This document shows, one piece after another, positions 32,169 to 39,808 of a stretch of DNA of 64,000 nt. Under the pieces are notes generated by a model, which saw only the letters and a program-made list of their open reading frames with translations, did no database searches and was not told the origin of the DNA. This DNA comes from Stenotrophomonas acidaminiphila (GTDB lineage: Bacteria > Pseudomonadota > Gammaproteobacteria > Xanthomonadales > Xanthomonadaceae): assembly GCF_001431595.1 (NCBI RefSeq), contig NZ_LDJO01000022.1, forward strand, positions 1-64,000, given 5' to 3'. Position 1 is the first letter of the stretch. Each line of letters begins with the position of its first letter. A program made the position numbers and the translations under genes.

Positions 32169-32560
32169 TGAGCCTCGCCACCCGCATCACGGCGCTGGCC
32201 AGTCGCATCGGTCTGGAGGTCAAGACCAAGATCGACGCCACCCATCCCGGCTTGGCTCGGGCGTGGGTGTGCTTCGGCTACGTCGGCAGTCAGATTGTCG
32301 TGCGCTCCTCGCACAACGTGGCCAGCGTCACCCGGACGGCAGCAGGTCGCTACCGCGTGACCTTTGCCGCTGCCATGCCCGATGCCAACTATTGCTGGAC
32401 GGCGCTCGCCCGCAGCAGCACAAACAGTGGCATGCAGCGCATTGCCATCGTGCGATCCACCTCCGACCAGAAGACAGCCCAGTACGTCGACATCAGTTGC
32501 GCCACCACGTCCGCATCGTTCGACGACTCCTCTGAAATCAACCTCACGGTGTTCCGCTGA
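32168..32560 (+). CDS. tail-fibre-like protein (second copy)
   Basis: A 130-aa protein with the same MSLATRI start as its upstream neighbour, and a C-terminal beta domain (AWVCFGYVGSQIVVRSSHNV ... GRYRVTFAAAMPDANYCW) of the kind at the ends of short fibres. Start and stop overlap neighbours by one base. Probable surface-exposed adhesin or decoration. Confidence 0.65.
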   Translation: MSLATRITALASRIGLEVKTKIDATHPGLARAWVCFGYVGSQIVVRSSHNVASVTRTAAGRYRVTFAAAMPDANYCWTALARSSTNSGMQRIAIVRSTSDQKTAQYVDISCATTSASFDDSSEINLTVFR

Positions 32561-32781
32561 TGGCTTACACACAAGCACACCTCGACGCGCTGGAACTGGC
32601 GTTGGTCAAGGGAGAAAAGCGCGTGACCTTCGACGACAAGACCGTCGAGTACCGCAGCGTCGATGAACTCCAGGCCGCCATCGCCGCGGTCAAGCGCGAC
32701 CTGTTCGAACAAGCCGTGGACACCGGCCTGTGGCCCGGTGCGCCGCGCCAGATCCGGGTCACCACCGGCAAGGGGTTCTGA
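32560..32781 (+). CDS. gpW-like head-tail joining protein
   Basis: A 73-aa protein (MAYTQAHLDALELALVKGEK...VEYRSVDELQAAI) with the sequence pattern of lambda gpW, a connector added below the portal before tail joining. It lies directly before the portal gene, as in lambda. Confidence 0.88.
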   Translation: MAYTQAHLDALELALVKGEKRVTFDDKTVEYRSVDELQAAIAAVKRDLFEQAVDTGLWPGAPRQIRVTTGKGF

Positions 32782-32782
32782 G

Positions 32783-34270
32783 ATGGCGTGGTACTCCAAA
32801 TTCCGCAGCTTCTTCGGGCAGTCGCCCATCCACGAAGCAGCCGGGCGTGGTCGTCGTTCGATGGCGTGGATGCCGGGTAACCCTGGCGCGGTGGCCGCGA
32901 TGCTGGCCACATCCAACGAGCTGCGCGTCAAATCGCGCGATCTCGTGCGCCGCAATGCGTGGGCCAATGCCGGAATCGAAGCCTTTGTCTCCAACGCGGT
33001 CGGCACCGGCATCAAGCCACAGTCGATGGCCAAGGATGAAGCCTTCCGTGCCGAGGTGCAGGCGTTGTGGCGTGACTGGACGGAACAGGCGGACGCCACC
33101 GGACAGACCGACTTCTATGGGCTGCAGGCGCTGGCCACCCGCGCGATGTGCGAAGGCGGCGAGTGCCTGATCCGGCTGCGCCCGCGCCGCCCGGAAGATG
33201 GACTGGCCGTGCCGCTGCAATTGCAGTTGCTCGAAGCCGAACACCTGCCGCTGAATCTCAACACGGAACTGCCTTCGGGCAATGTCGTGCGCTCGGGCAT
33301 CGAGTTTGATGCGATGGGTCGTCGCGTGGCCTATCACCTGTACCGCTCGCACCCCGAGGACGGCCGCCTTGCGCCGATGTCGGGGCAAGGCGGATTCGAC
33401 ACCGTGCGTGTCGATGCGCGGGAGATCATCCACCTTTACCGCGTGCTGCGCCCCGGCCAGATCCGGGGCGAGCCGTGGCTGGCGCGGGCGCTGGTCAAAC
33501 TCAACGAACTCGACCAATACGACGACGCCGAGCTGGTGCGCAAGAAAACCGCTGCGATGTTCGCGGGTTTCATCACGCGCCTCTCGCCCGAGGACAGCTT
33601 GCTCGGCGAGGGCATTGCCAATGATGCGGGCATCGCGCTGGCCGGAATGGAGCCGGGCACGATGCAAATCCTCGAACCCGGTGAGGACGTGAAATTCTCC
33701 GATCCGGCGGACGTGGGCGGCAGTTACGCCGAATTCCTGCGAGCGCAATTCCGCGCCGTGGCTGCCGCCATTGGCATCACATACGAACAACTGACCGGCG
33801 ACCTCTCCGGGGTCAACTACTCGTCGATCCGGGCCGGGATGCTGGAGTTTCGCCGTCGCACCGAAGCCATCCAGCACGGCGTGCTGGTGCATCAGCTCTG
33901 CCGTCCGGTCTGGAATGCGTGGCTCGATCAGGCGGTGCTGGCAGGCAGCCTGACGGCTCCGGGCTATGCCCGCCGACGCCGCGAGTACACCGCCTGCAAA
34001 TGGATTCCGCAGGGCTGGCAATGGGTCGATCCCGAAAAGGAATTCAAGGCGATGTTGCTGGCGATCCGCGCAGGTCTTATCAGCCGCTCGGAAGCCATCT
34101 CGGCCTTTGGCTACGACGCCGAGGACCTCGACCGCGAAATCGCCGCCGACAACCAACGCGCCGATGACCTTGGCCTGATCTTCGACTCCGATCCGCGCCG
34201 CACCTCCAAGGATGGCGGCAGCGCCGAACCCAACGCGCAGGCCACCGACAGCAATCAGTCATCCGCCTGA
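32783..34270 (+). CDS. portal protein, lambda family
   Basis: The 495-aa protein starts MAWYSKFRSFFGQ, one base after the gpW stop. Typical lambda-portal blocks are visible: RDLVRRNAWANAGIEAFVS, RAREIIHLYRVLRPGQIRG-like (HLYRVLRPGQ), and SGVNYSSIRAGMLEFRR near residue 350. It forms the 12-mer DNA channel of the capsid. It is followed by the protease-scaffold gene. Confidence 0.92.
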   Translation: MAWYSKFRSFFGQSPIHEAAGRGRRSMAWMPGNPGAVAAMLATSNELRVKSRDLVRRNAWANAGIEAFVSNAVGTGIKPQSMAKDEAFRAEVQALWRDWTEQADATGQTDFYGLQALATRAMCEGGECLIRLRPRRPEDGLAVPLQLQLLEAEHLPLNLNTELPSGNVVRSGIEFDAMGRRVAYHLYRSHPEDGRLAPMSGQGGFDTVRVDAREIIHLYRVLRPGQIRGEPWLARALVKLNELDQYDDAELVRKKTAAMFAGFITRLSPEDSLLGEGIANDAGIALAGMEPGTMQILEPGEDVKFSDPADVGGSYAEFLRAQFRAVAAAIGITYEQLTGDLSGVNYSSIRAGMLEFRRRTEAIQHGVLVHQLCRPVWNAWLDQAVLAGSLTAPGYARRRREYTACKWIPQGWQWVDPEKEFKAMLLAIRAGLISRSEAISAFGYDAEDLDREIAADNQRADDLGLIFDSDPRRTSKDGGSAEPNAQATDSNQSSA

Positions 34271-34280
34271 AGGAACCCCC

Positions 34281-35489
34281 ATGACCCTGCTACCGCATAT
34301 GGCGGCGCGCATCTTTGGCGCGCCGCTGCTGATCCATCGCCCAAAACTTGAAGTCATCCTCGCCGTTCTGGGGCCACGCATCGGCCTGACGGAAAGCGGC
34401 GTGGCGATTCCGGTACCGGCTACGCGCAGCCCGCCCGCATCGGAGAGTGGCATCGCCATCCTGCCGATCTACGGGACGCTGGTACGACGCACCGTCGGAC
34501 TGGAAGCCGCCTCCGGCCTGACCAGCTACCAGGACATCGCCGCGCAGCTCGATGCCGCCGTTGCCGACCCCTCGGTGGCCGCCATCGTGCTCGACATCGA
34601 CAGCCCCGGCGGCGAATCCGGCGGCGTGTTCGATCTGGCCGACCGCGTGCGCGCAGTGGCACAGCGCAAACCGGTCTGGGCGCTGGCCAATGACATGGCG
34701 TACTCGGCGGCTTACGCGCTCGGGTCTGCCGCCAGTCGCTTCTTTGTCACCCGCACCGGGGGCGTGGGGTCGATTGGCGTCATTGCCATGCACGCCGACC
34801 AGTCGGTGCGCGATGCGAAGGACGGCGTTCGCTACACGACCGTCTTTGCCGGGGCGCGCAAGAACGATCTCAACCCGCACGAGCCGATCTCCGACGAGGC
34901 GCACGCCTTCCTCAAGAGCGAGGTGGATCGGATCTACGGGCTGTTCGTCGACACCGTGGCCAGCCATCGCGGCCTCACCAATGACGCGGTGCGAGCCACC
35001 GAAGCGGGCGTGTTCTTCGGAGCCGAGGCCGTCGCCGCAGGCCTTGCCGATGCCGTCGGCACCTTCGACGACCTCCTGACCGAACTCACCGCTGCAATTT
35101 CACCCCCTCCGGCGCTCGCGGTTGCGGCGCTGGGCAATTCTCAACCACCACGACTGGAGCATTTCATGAATGAACCCGGAGCTACTGCTGACCCTGGGGT
35201 TGGCGCTGATCCTGATCGCGTCGACGACGCGGCCACGCCGATGACCATCGAGGACGCGCAGGAAGTCGCCGAACTGTGCGCGCTCGCGGGCTGTCCCGAA
35301 CGCATTGCCGGTTTTCTGGCAACGCGCACCCCGGCGGCCACGGTGCGCCGCCATCTGCTGACGGCGCGCGCCACCGGACAGGAGATCAACAGCCTGATCA
35401 CCCCGAACGCTGCCACCTCGGCGGCGCAATCCCTCAACGACAACCCCTTGGTGCTGGCCGCTCGCGCCCGCGCCGGACTGGAGAAGTGA
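34281..35489 (+). CDS. S49 (ClpP/SppA-like) prohead protease with scaffold domain
   Basis: A 402-aa protein. The S49 protease domain spans residues about 55-265, with the nucleophile Ser near 142 in NDMAYSAAYALGSAA and the substrate-binding strand DIDSPGGESGG near 108. The C-terminal 108 residues are Ala/Glu-rich and disordered to helical, as in the scaffold part of lambda C/Nu3. An internal ATG at 35166 could give a separate scaffold. Confidence 0.9.
   Translation: MTLLPHMAARIFGAPLLIHRPKLEVILAVLGPRIGLTESGVAIPVPATRSPPASESGIAILPIYGTLVRRTVGLEAASGLTSYQDIAAQLDAAVADPSVAAIVLDIDSPGGESGGVFDLADRVRAVAQRKPVWALANDMAYSAAYALGSAASRFFVTRTGGVGSIGVIAMHADQSVRDAKDGVRYTTVFAGARKNDLNPHEPISDEAHAFLKSEVDRIYGLFVDTVASHRGLTNDAVRATEAGVFFGAEAVAAGLADAVGTFDDLLTELTAAISPPPALAVAALGNSQPPRLEHFMNEPGATADPGVGADPDRVDDAATPMTIEDAQEVAELCALAGCPERIAGFLATRTPAATVRRHLLTARATGQEINSLITPNAATSAAQSLNDNPLVLAARARAGLEK
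35166..35489 (+). CDS. possible internal-start scaffold protein (Nu3-like)
   Basis: In frame with the protease, ATG at 35166 (MNEPGATADPGVG) follows CTGGAG by 7 bases. The 107-aa product would equal the scaffold segment alone, the lambda Nu3 strategy. Only the start context supports it. Confidence 0.45.
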   Translation: MNEPGATADPGVGADPDRVDDAATPMTIEDAQEVAELCALAGCPERIAGFLATRTPAATVRRHLLTARATGQEINSLITPNAATSAAQSLNDNPLVLAARARAGLEK

Positions 35490-35490
35490 C

Positions 35491-35868
35491 ATGCCCGTCA
35501 TCACTGAAGGCCTCAACCTCGGCGATCTTCTGAAATACGAAGCGCCCAATCTCTACTCGCGCGACCAGATCACCGTCGGCGCAGGCCAAAGTCTGCCGCT
35601 GGGCACGGTGGTGGGTCTGGTGACTGCCACCGGCAAGATCAAGCAGATCGACCCCTCGGCCACCGATGGCAGCCAATACGCCGCAGGCGTGCTGATGCAG
35701 GCCGTGGACGCCACCCTGATCGACCGCGAGGACGGGCTGATGCTGGCTCGCCACGCCATCGTCGCCGATCACGCGCTGGCGTGGCCCGCCGCCATCACCG
35801 CCGCCGAAAAGCAGGCTGCCATCGCGCAGCTCAAGAGCCTCGGCATCCTCGTTCGCAAAGGAGTCTGA
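35491..35868 (+). CDS. head decoration protein, gpD-like
   Basis: A 125-aa beta-rich protein (LGDLLKYEAPNLYSRDQITV...GQSLPLGTVVGLV) between protease and capsid genes, the lambda D position. It would stabilise the expanded capsid. Confidence 0.85.
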   Translation: MPVITEGLNLGDLLKYEAPNLYSRDQITVGAGQSLPLGTVVGLVTATGKIKQIDPSATDGSQYAAGVLMQAVDATLIDREDGLMLARHAIVADHALAWPAAITAAEKQAAIAQLKSLGILVRKGV

Positions 35869-35870
35869 CC

Positions 35871-36875
35871 ATGAACAACGTTTTCGAGAATCCCGCTTTC
35901 TCGATGTCGGCGCTGACCGCCGCCATCAACATCCTGCCCAACAACTACGGGCTGATGGAAAGCATGGGCCTGTTTCCGCCCAAGCCTGTGCGCTTTCGCT
36001 CGGTGGCCGTCGAAGAAAAGAACGGCGTCCTGACGCTGCTGCCAACGATGCCGGTCGGTGCGCCGGGCACGGTCGGTGTGCGCGGCAAGCGCAAGCTGCG
36101 CTCTTTCGCCATTCCGCACATCCCGCACGACGACGTGGTGCTGCCGGAAGAAGTGCAAGGCATCCGCGCCTTCGGCTCGGAAACCGAAGTGCAAACCATC
36201 GCCACGGTGATGGCCGAGCACCTGCAGACGATGCGCAACAAGCACGCCATCACGCTGGAGCACCTGCGCATCGGCGCGCTCAAGGGCATCATCCTCGATG
36301 CCGATGGATCGCAGTTGTACGACCTGTTCGATCTGTTCCAGATCACGCCGAAGGTGGTTAATTTTCAGCTGGGCAGCGCGGGCACCGACATCAAGAAGAA
36401 GTGCCTCGATCTCAAGCGCTACCTGGAGAAGAACCTCAAGGGCGAGCGGATGACGAGCGTGCATTGCCTCGTGTCGCCGGAGTTCTTCGACGCCTTCACC
36501 AGTCACGAGAAGGTCATCGAGGCCTACCACCGCTGGCAGGACGGCCAGGTGCTGCGCACCGATATGCGTTCCGGCTTCCCGTTCGCTGGCATCACCTTCG
36601 AGGAATACGCGGGCGAAGCCAGCGATGGCGACGACAACGTGCGCCGCTTCATCGAAGCCGGTGAAGGCCACGCATTCCCACTGGGCACGGTAGATACCTT
36701 CGCCACGTACTTCGCGCCAGCCGACTTCAATGAAACGGCGAACACGCTGGGTCAGCCGCTGTATGCCAAGCAGGAGCCGCGCAAGTTCGACCGGGGCACC
36801 GATTTGCACACGCAGAGCAATCCGCTGCCGATGTGCCACCGGCCTGCGGTACTGGTGAAGGTGCTGGCGTCCTGA
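35871..36875 (+). CDS. major capsid protein, lambda gpE family
   Basis: A 334-aa protein starting MNNVFENPAFSMSALTAAIN. It matches the lambda E pattern: FRSVAVEEKNGVLTLLPT near residue 42, RSFAIPHIPHDDVVLPEEVQG near 78 (first part RSFAIPHIPHDD) and NPLPMCHRPAVLVKV at the end. It forms the shell. The stop overlaps the next start. Confidence 0.93.
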   Translation: MNNVFENPAFSMSALTAAINILPNNYGLMESMGLFPPKPVRFRSVAVEEKNGVLTLLPTMPVGAPGTVGVRGKRKLRSFAIPHIPHDDVVLPEEVQGIRAFGSETEVQTIATVMAEHLQTMRNKHAITLEHLRIGALKGIILDADGSQLYDLFDLFQITPKVVNFQLGSAGTDIKKKCLDLKRYLEKNLKGERMTSVHCLVSPEFFDAFTSHEKVIEAYHRWQDGQVLRTDMRSGFPFAGITFEEYAGEASDGDDNVRRFIEAGEGHAFPLGTVDTFATYFAPADFNETANTLGQPLYAKQEPRKFDRGTDLHTQSNPLPMCHRPAVLVKVLAS

Positions 36876-37153
36876 TGGATGTCGTCACGCTCTACGAAGC
36901 GGCACGCAATGCCGGACTGCTGACGCAGGTGTCTTTCGCCGGTGTCACCGTGCATTGCGCCTTCCGCGCCCCGGATGAAACCGTGCTCGATGGTTTCGCG
37001 CTGTCGCGGGACTACCAGATCGACTACCCGGCGGCGTGGCTCACGCTGACTGCAAGGGACACGGTCGAGGTGGCAGGCAACCGCTATCAGGTGCGCGACG
37101 TGCGCGCTATCGGCGACGGCACCGAGCGTCGCGCCTTTCTCTCCCAACTCTGA
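36875..37153 (+). CDS. head-tail completion protein, small
   Basis: A 92-aa beta-rich protein right after the capsid gene, in the place of lambda gpFII. The sequence (VTVHCAFRAPDETVLDG ... YQVRDVRAIGDG) fits such connectors in length and fold type only. Confidence 0.7.
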   Translation: MDVVTLYEAARNAGLLTQVSFAGVTVHCAFRAPDETVLDGFALSRDYQIDYPAAWLTLTARDTVEVAGNRYQVRDVRAIGDGTERRAFLSQL

Positions 37154-37163
37154 GGAACGCCCC

Positions 37164-37589
37164 ATGAACTCCGTCCGCGAGCGCGTCTTGCGGGAGGTCG
37201 TCACGTGCCTGTCATCCGCGATTGCGCCGATCCCGGTGTTGCGGATGCCTGCCGTGCCGGTCACCCGCGAGGCCAGTCCTGCGCTGCTGCTGTTCGTCGA
37301 TGGCGACAGCATCACCGCCCACGCCAACCACCTCGTCGACCGGCTGTTGATCGTTCGGCTTGCCGTGGTGGCACGCGGTGCGGATGCCTTCGACGTGGCC
37401 GATCAGGCGCTGGTCGCTGCCCACGCGGCTTTGCTGGCCGACCCGAATCTGGGCGGGCTGGCCATCGCCGTGCGCGAGATCGACTGCGAATGGGAGTTCG
37501 ACGACGCCGATGCCGGAGCCGTCGCGCTGCCCGCCCGCTACGAAATCCGCTACCGCACCCACGCCATCGATCTCACCCAAACAGGATGA
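37164..37589 (+). CDS. tail terminator/minor tail protein, gpU-like
   Basis: A 141-aa protein with the alpha/beta build of gpU-type tail terminators (LLLFVDGDSITAHANHLVDR; EIDCEWEFDDADAG). Its place before the tail tube gene supports the call. It would cap the tail at the head end. Confidence 0.7.
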   Translation: MNSVRERVLREVVTCLSSAIAPIPVLRMPAVPVTREASPALLLFVDGDSITAHANHLVDRLLIVRLAVVARGADAFDVADQALVAAHAALLADPNLGGLAIAVREIDCEWEFDDADAGAVALPARYEIRYRTHAIDLTQTG

Positions 37590-37596
37590 ATTCCAA

Positions 37597-37788
37597 ATGC
37601 ACATCGAACTTGTGAAACCCCACACCCACGCAGGCCAGCGCCGCGACGTGGGCGAACGCCTCGACCTTGCTGACACCAGCGCCCGCTGGCTGATCGCGCA
37701 GGGCGTGGCCAAGGCAGCAACGCTTGCCACCGACATCAAACCCAGCCGCCGTGATGCCACGTCCGGCACTACCACCCAAGGAGACTGA
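37597..37788 (+). CDS. small phage structural protein (63 aa)
   Basis: MHIELVKPHTHAGQRRDVGE..., an acidic protein that begins 7 bases after the previous stop and ends 2 before the tail tube start. The 'vkphtHaG' start recurs in small phage proteins (DUF7210-like from memory). Role unknown. Confidence 0.7.
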   Translation: MHIELVKPHTHAGQRRDVGERLDLADTSARWLIAQGVAKAATLATDIKPSRRDATSGTTTQGD

Positions 37789-37790
37789 CC

Positions 37791-38543
37791 ATGGCTTACT
37801 TTTCTGGACAAGGCCGCGTCTACATCGGCGCGCGCGACATCGACGGCAACCCGGCCGGACTGACTTTCGTCGGCAACGTGCCCGAACTGAAGGTGTCGCT
37901 GTCGGTGGACACCATCGAGCACCAGGAAGCGCAGTCGGGCCAGCGACTGACCGACCTGCAACTCATCAAGACCAAGAAAGGCGAATTCGCCTGCACGCTG
38001 GAAGAGCTGATCGCCACCAATCTGGCGCTGGCGCTCTACGGCACCACAACCACGATTGCGCCCGGCACCGTCACGGGTGAGCTGCTGCCCAACCCGGTCA
38101 CGCCGGGCAGTCTGTACCCACTGGCGATGCAAAACGTGTCGGCGGTGCAGATCCAGGATTCGGATGCCACGCCCAAGACGCTCCCGGCCAGCCAGTACAG
38201 CGTCAATGCCAAACACGGCTCGCTGGTAATTCTGGATGCCACCACCGGCGGCCCGTACACCGAGCCGTTCACCGTTGACTACGCCTATGGCGCAGCGCAA
38301 AGCACCGCAATGTTCACCCAGCCCTTGCCCGAACGCTGGATTCGCTTCGAGGGACTCAACACCGCCGACGGCAACCGCGAGGTGGTGATCGACCTCTACC
38401 GCGTGGCCATCAACCCGGCCAAGGAGCTGTCCATCATTACCGACGAACTGCTGAAGTTCGAACTGTCGGGCCAAGTGCTCGCCGACCTCACCAAGCCGGT
38501 CGGTGGAGATCTCGGCCAATTCGGTCGTCTGGTGCTGTTGTGA
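37791..38543 (+). CDS. major tail tube protein
   Basis: A 250-aa protein with tail-tube pattern: FSGQGRVYIGARDIDGNPAG at the start (20 residues) and a beta core (VDTIEHQEAQSG). Followed directly by G/GT chaperones and tape measure, as is normal for siphoviruses. It polymerises around the tape measure. Confidence 0.85.
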   Translation: MAYFSGQGRVYIGARDIDGNPAGLTFVGNVPELKVSLSVDTIEHQEAQSGQRLTDLQLIKTKKGEFACTLEELIATNLALALYGTTTTIAPGTVTGELLPNPVTPGSLYPLAMQNVSAVQIQDSDATPKTLPASQYSVNAKHGSLVILDATTGGPYTEPFTVDYAYGAAQSTAMFTQPLPERWIRFEGLNTADGNREVVIDLYRVAINPAKELSIITDELLKFELSGQVLADLTKPVGGDLGQFGRLVLL

Positions 38544-38554
38544 GAGGTGACGTG

Positions 38555-38968
38555 ATGGACGACTTCAAAACCTTTCCACTGGCACCGGTGGTCGTGACGC
38601 TGTCCGGTACTGCGCTGGAGCTGACACCGATCCGACTGGGCGAATTGCCACGGCTGCTAGCCGTGGTGCGCCCGCTGGCCGAAGACATCGGCACCGACCC
38701 GGACTGGATGGCACTGCTGGGTCGGCACGGTGACGCCGTGCTCGATCTGCTGGCCATCACCACCCGGCGCGAACGCGCATGGGTCAACGACCTGTCGTTG
38801 GAGGATGCGGTGCAACTGGTCGCTGCCGTGTTCGAGGTGAATGCGGATTTTTTCGTGGCGCAGGTCGTGCCGAGCATTCAGGGCGCAGCCGAGCGGCTCG
38901 CGCCGACGCTGCGCACACTGACGAACGCGGCTGGCAGTCCTCCTGGGATAGCGCCGTCGCCCGCCTGA
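38555..38968 (+). CDS. tail assembly chaperone G
   Basis: A 137-aa helical protein starting MDDFKTFPLAPVVVTLSG. Its location between tail tube and tape measure, and an overlapping -1 frame that runs on to 39168, identify it as the G-like chaperone that coats the tape measure during assembly. Confidence 0.8.
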   Translation: MDDFKTFPLAPVVVTLSGTALELTPIRLGELPRLLAVVRPLAEDIGTDPDWMALLGRHGDAVLDLLAITTRRERAWVNDLSLEDAVQLVAAVFEVNADFFVAQVVPSIQGAAERLAPTLRTLTNAAGSPPGIAPSPA

Positions 38969-39168
38969 TCCGCAGCGGCCACCGTCACCCGGACATCCTT
39001 GGGTACACGTTGGGTCAGGTGAATGCCTTTCTGACTGCCGATAGCCGTCTCGAATTCGAGCGCCTCACCACCCGTTTGGCGGTCATGACCGCCGCTGCCC
39101 AGGGTAGCCGCGAGGGCATCCGCCAGCTTCAGGCCGAACTTCAGCAAGGAATGCGCGATGAAGATTGA
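38555..39168 (+). CDS. GT chaperone made by -1 frameshift
   Basis: The frame used by G is 2; an open frame one base back runs beyond the G stop (GWQSSWDSAVARLIRSGHRH ... LQQGMRDED) and lacks a start of its own. A T-TTT-TTC heptamer at 38848-38854 is in the correct phase for -1 slippage. The product would be about 204 aa. The exact slip point is not proven; a downstream site is possible. Confidence 0.55.
38848..38854 (+). promoter_or_regulatory. slippery heptamer TTTTTTC
   Basis: Codons in frame are GAT-TTT-TTC, so the heptamer T-TTT-TTC meets X-XXY-YYZ. A GCG-C-AGCC/GGCT-CGC stem lies about 30 bases downstream, farther than usual for a stimulator. Confidence 0.5.
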
Positions 39169-39805
39169 TCTGGTTGCCGAGGGCTTGCTGGATCGGCGGC
39201 GCTTCAACGTCTGGCAAGCCGATACCCATAAGGCCATCCACGCCGCTGTTGCCCGTGCAATGCGCGACAGCGGCAAAGACATGGCCACACAAGTACGCGG
39301 GGAGATGCGCGCCAGCTTCCGCGCCGCCAGCCCCAAGTTCCTGCGCTCGATGCACGCCAAGGTGTTCGACCGCAAAGCCAATGTGTTTCCGGCCCTCTAC
39401 CTCGGCTCGAAGGTGCCGTGGCTGGGGCTTCATGAGCGCGGCGGAACGATTCAGGGACGGATGCTGATCCCGCTGTTGCCGCAACACCAGCGCATCGGGC
39501 GCAAGGCCTTCGCCCGGGTCATCGATGCGCTGATGCGATCCGGCAATGCGTGGTTCATCGAGAAAAACGGCCAGAAGATTTTGATGGCCGAGAACATCTC
39601 GGAGAACGCGCGCCCGCTGGCCCGGTTTCGTCGTGCCGAGCGCGAGCGCAGTGGCGCAAAGCGCATTCGGCGTGGGCAGGAAATTCCCATCGCCGTGCTG
39701 GTGCAGCGCGTGAACCTCAAAAAACGCTTCGACCTCAACCGTGCGGTGCGGGTCGAGCTTCCCCGCCTGACGGCGGCCATCCGCAAGGCAATGTCCAAGA
39801 GTTAA
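39158..39805 (+). CDS. minor tail protein (DUF6441 type)
   Basis: A 215-aa basic protein (MKIDLVAEGLLDRRRFNVW...) with Arg/Lys-rich C-terminal helix. It lies between the chaperones and tape measure; similar proteins are annotated DUF6441 in my memory. It starts within the GT frame's last codons. Confidence 0.72.
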   Translation: MKIDLVAEGLLDRRRFNVWQADTHKAIHAAVARAMRDSGKDMATQVRGEMRASFRAASPKFLRSMHAKVFDRKANVFPALYLGSKVPWLGLHERGGTIQGRMLIPLLPQHQRIGRKAFARVIDALMRSGNAWFIEKNGQKILMAENISENARPLARFRRAERERSGAKRIRRGQEIPIAVLVQRVNLKKRFDLNRAVRVELPRLTAAIRKAMSKS

Positions 39806-39808
39806 ACG

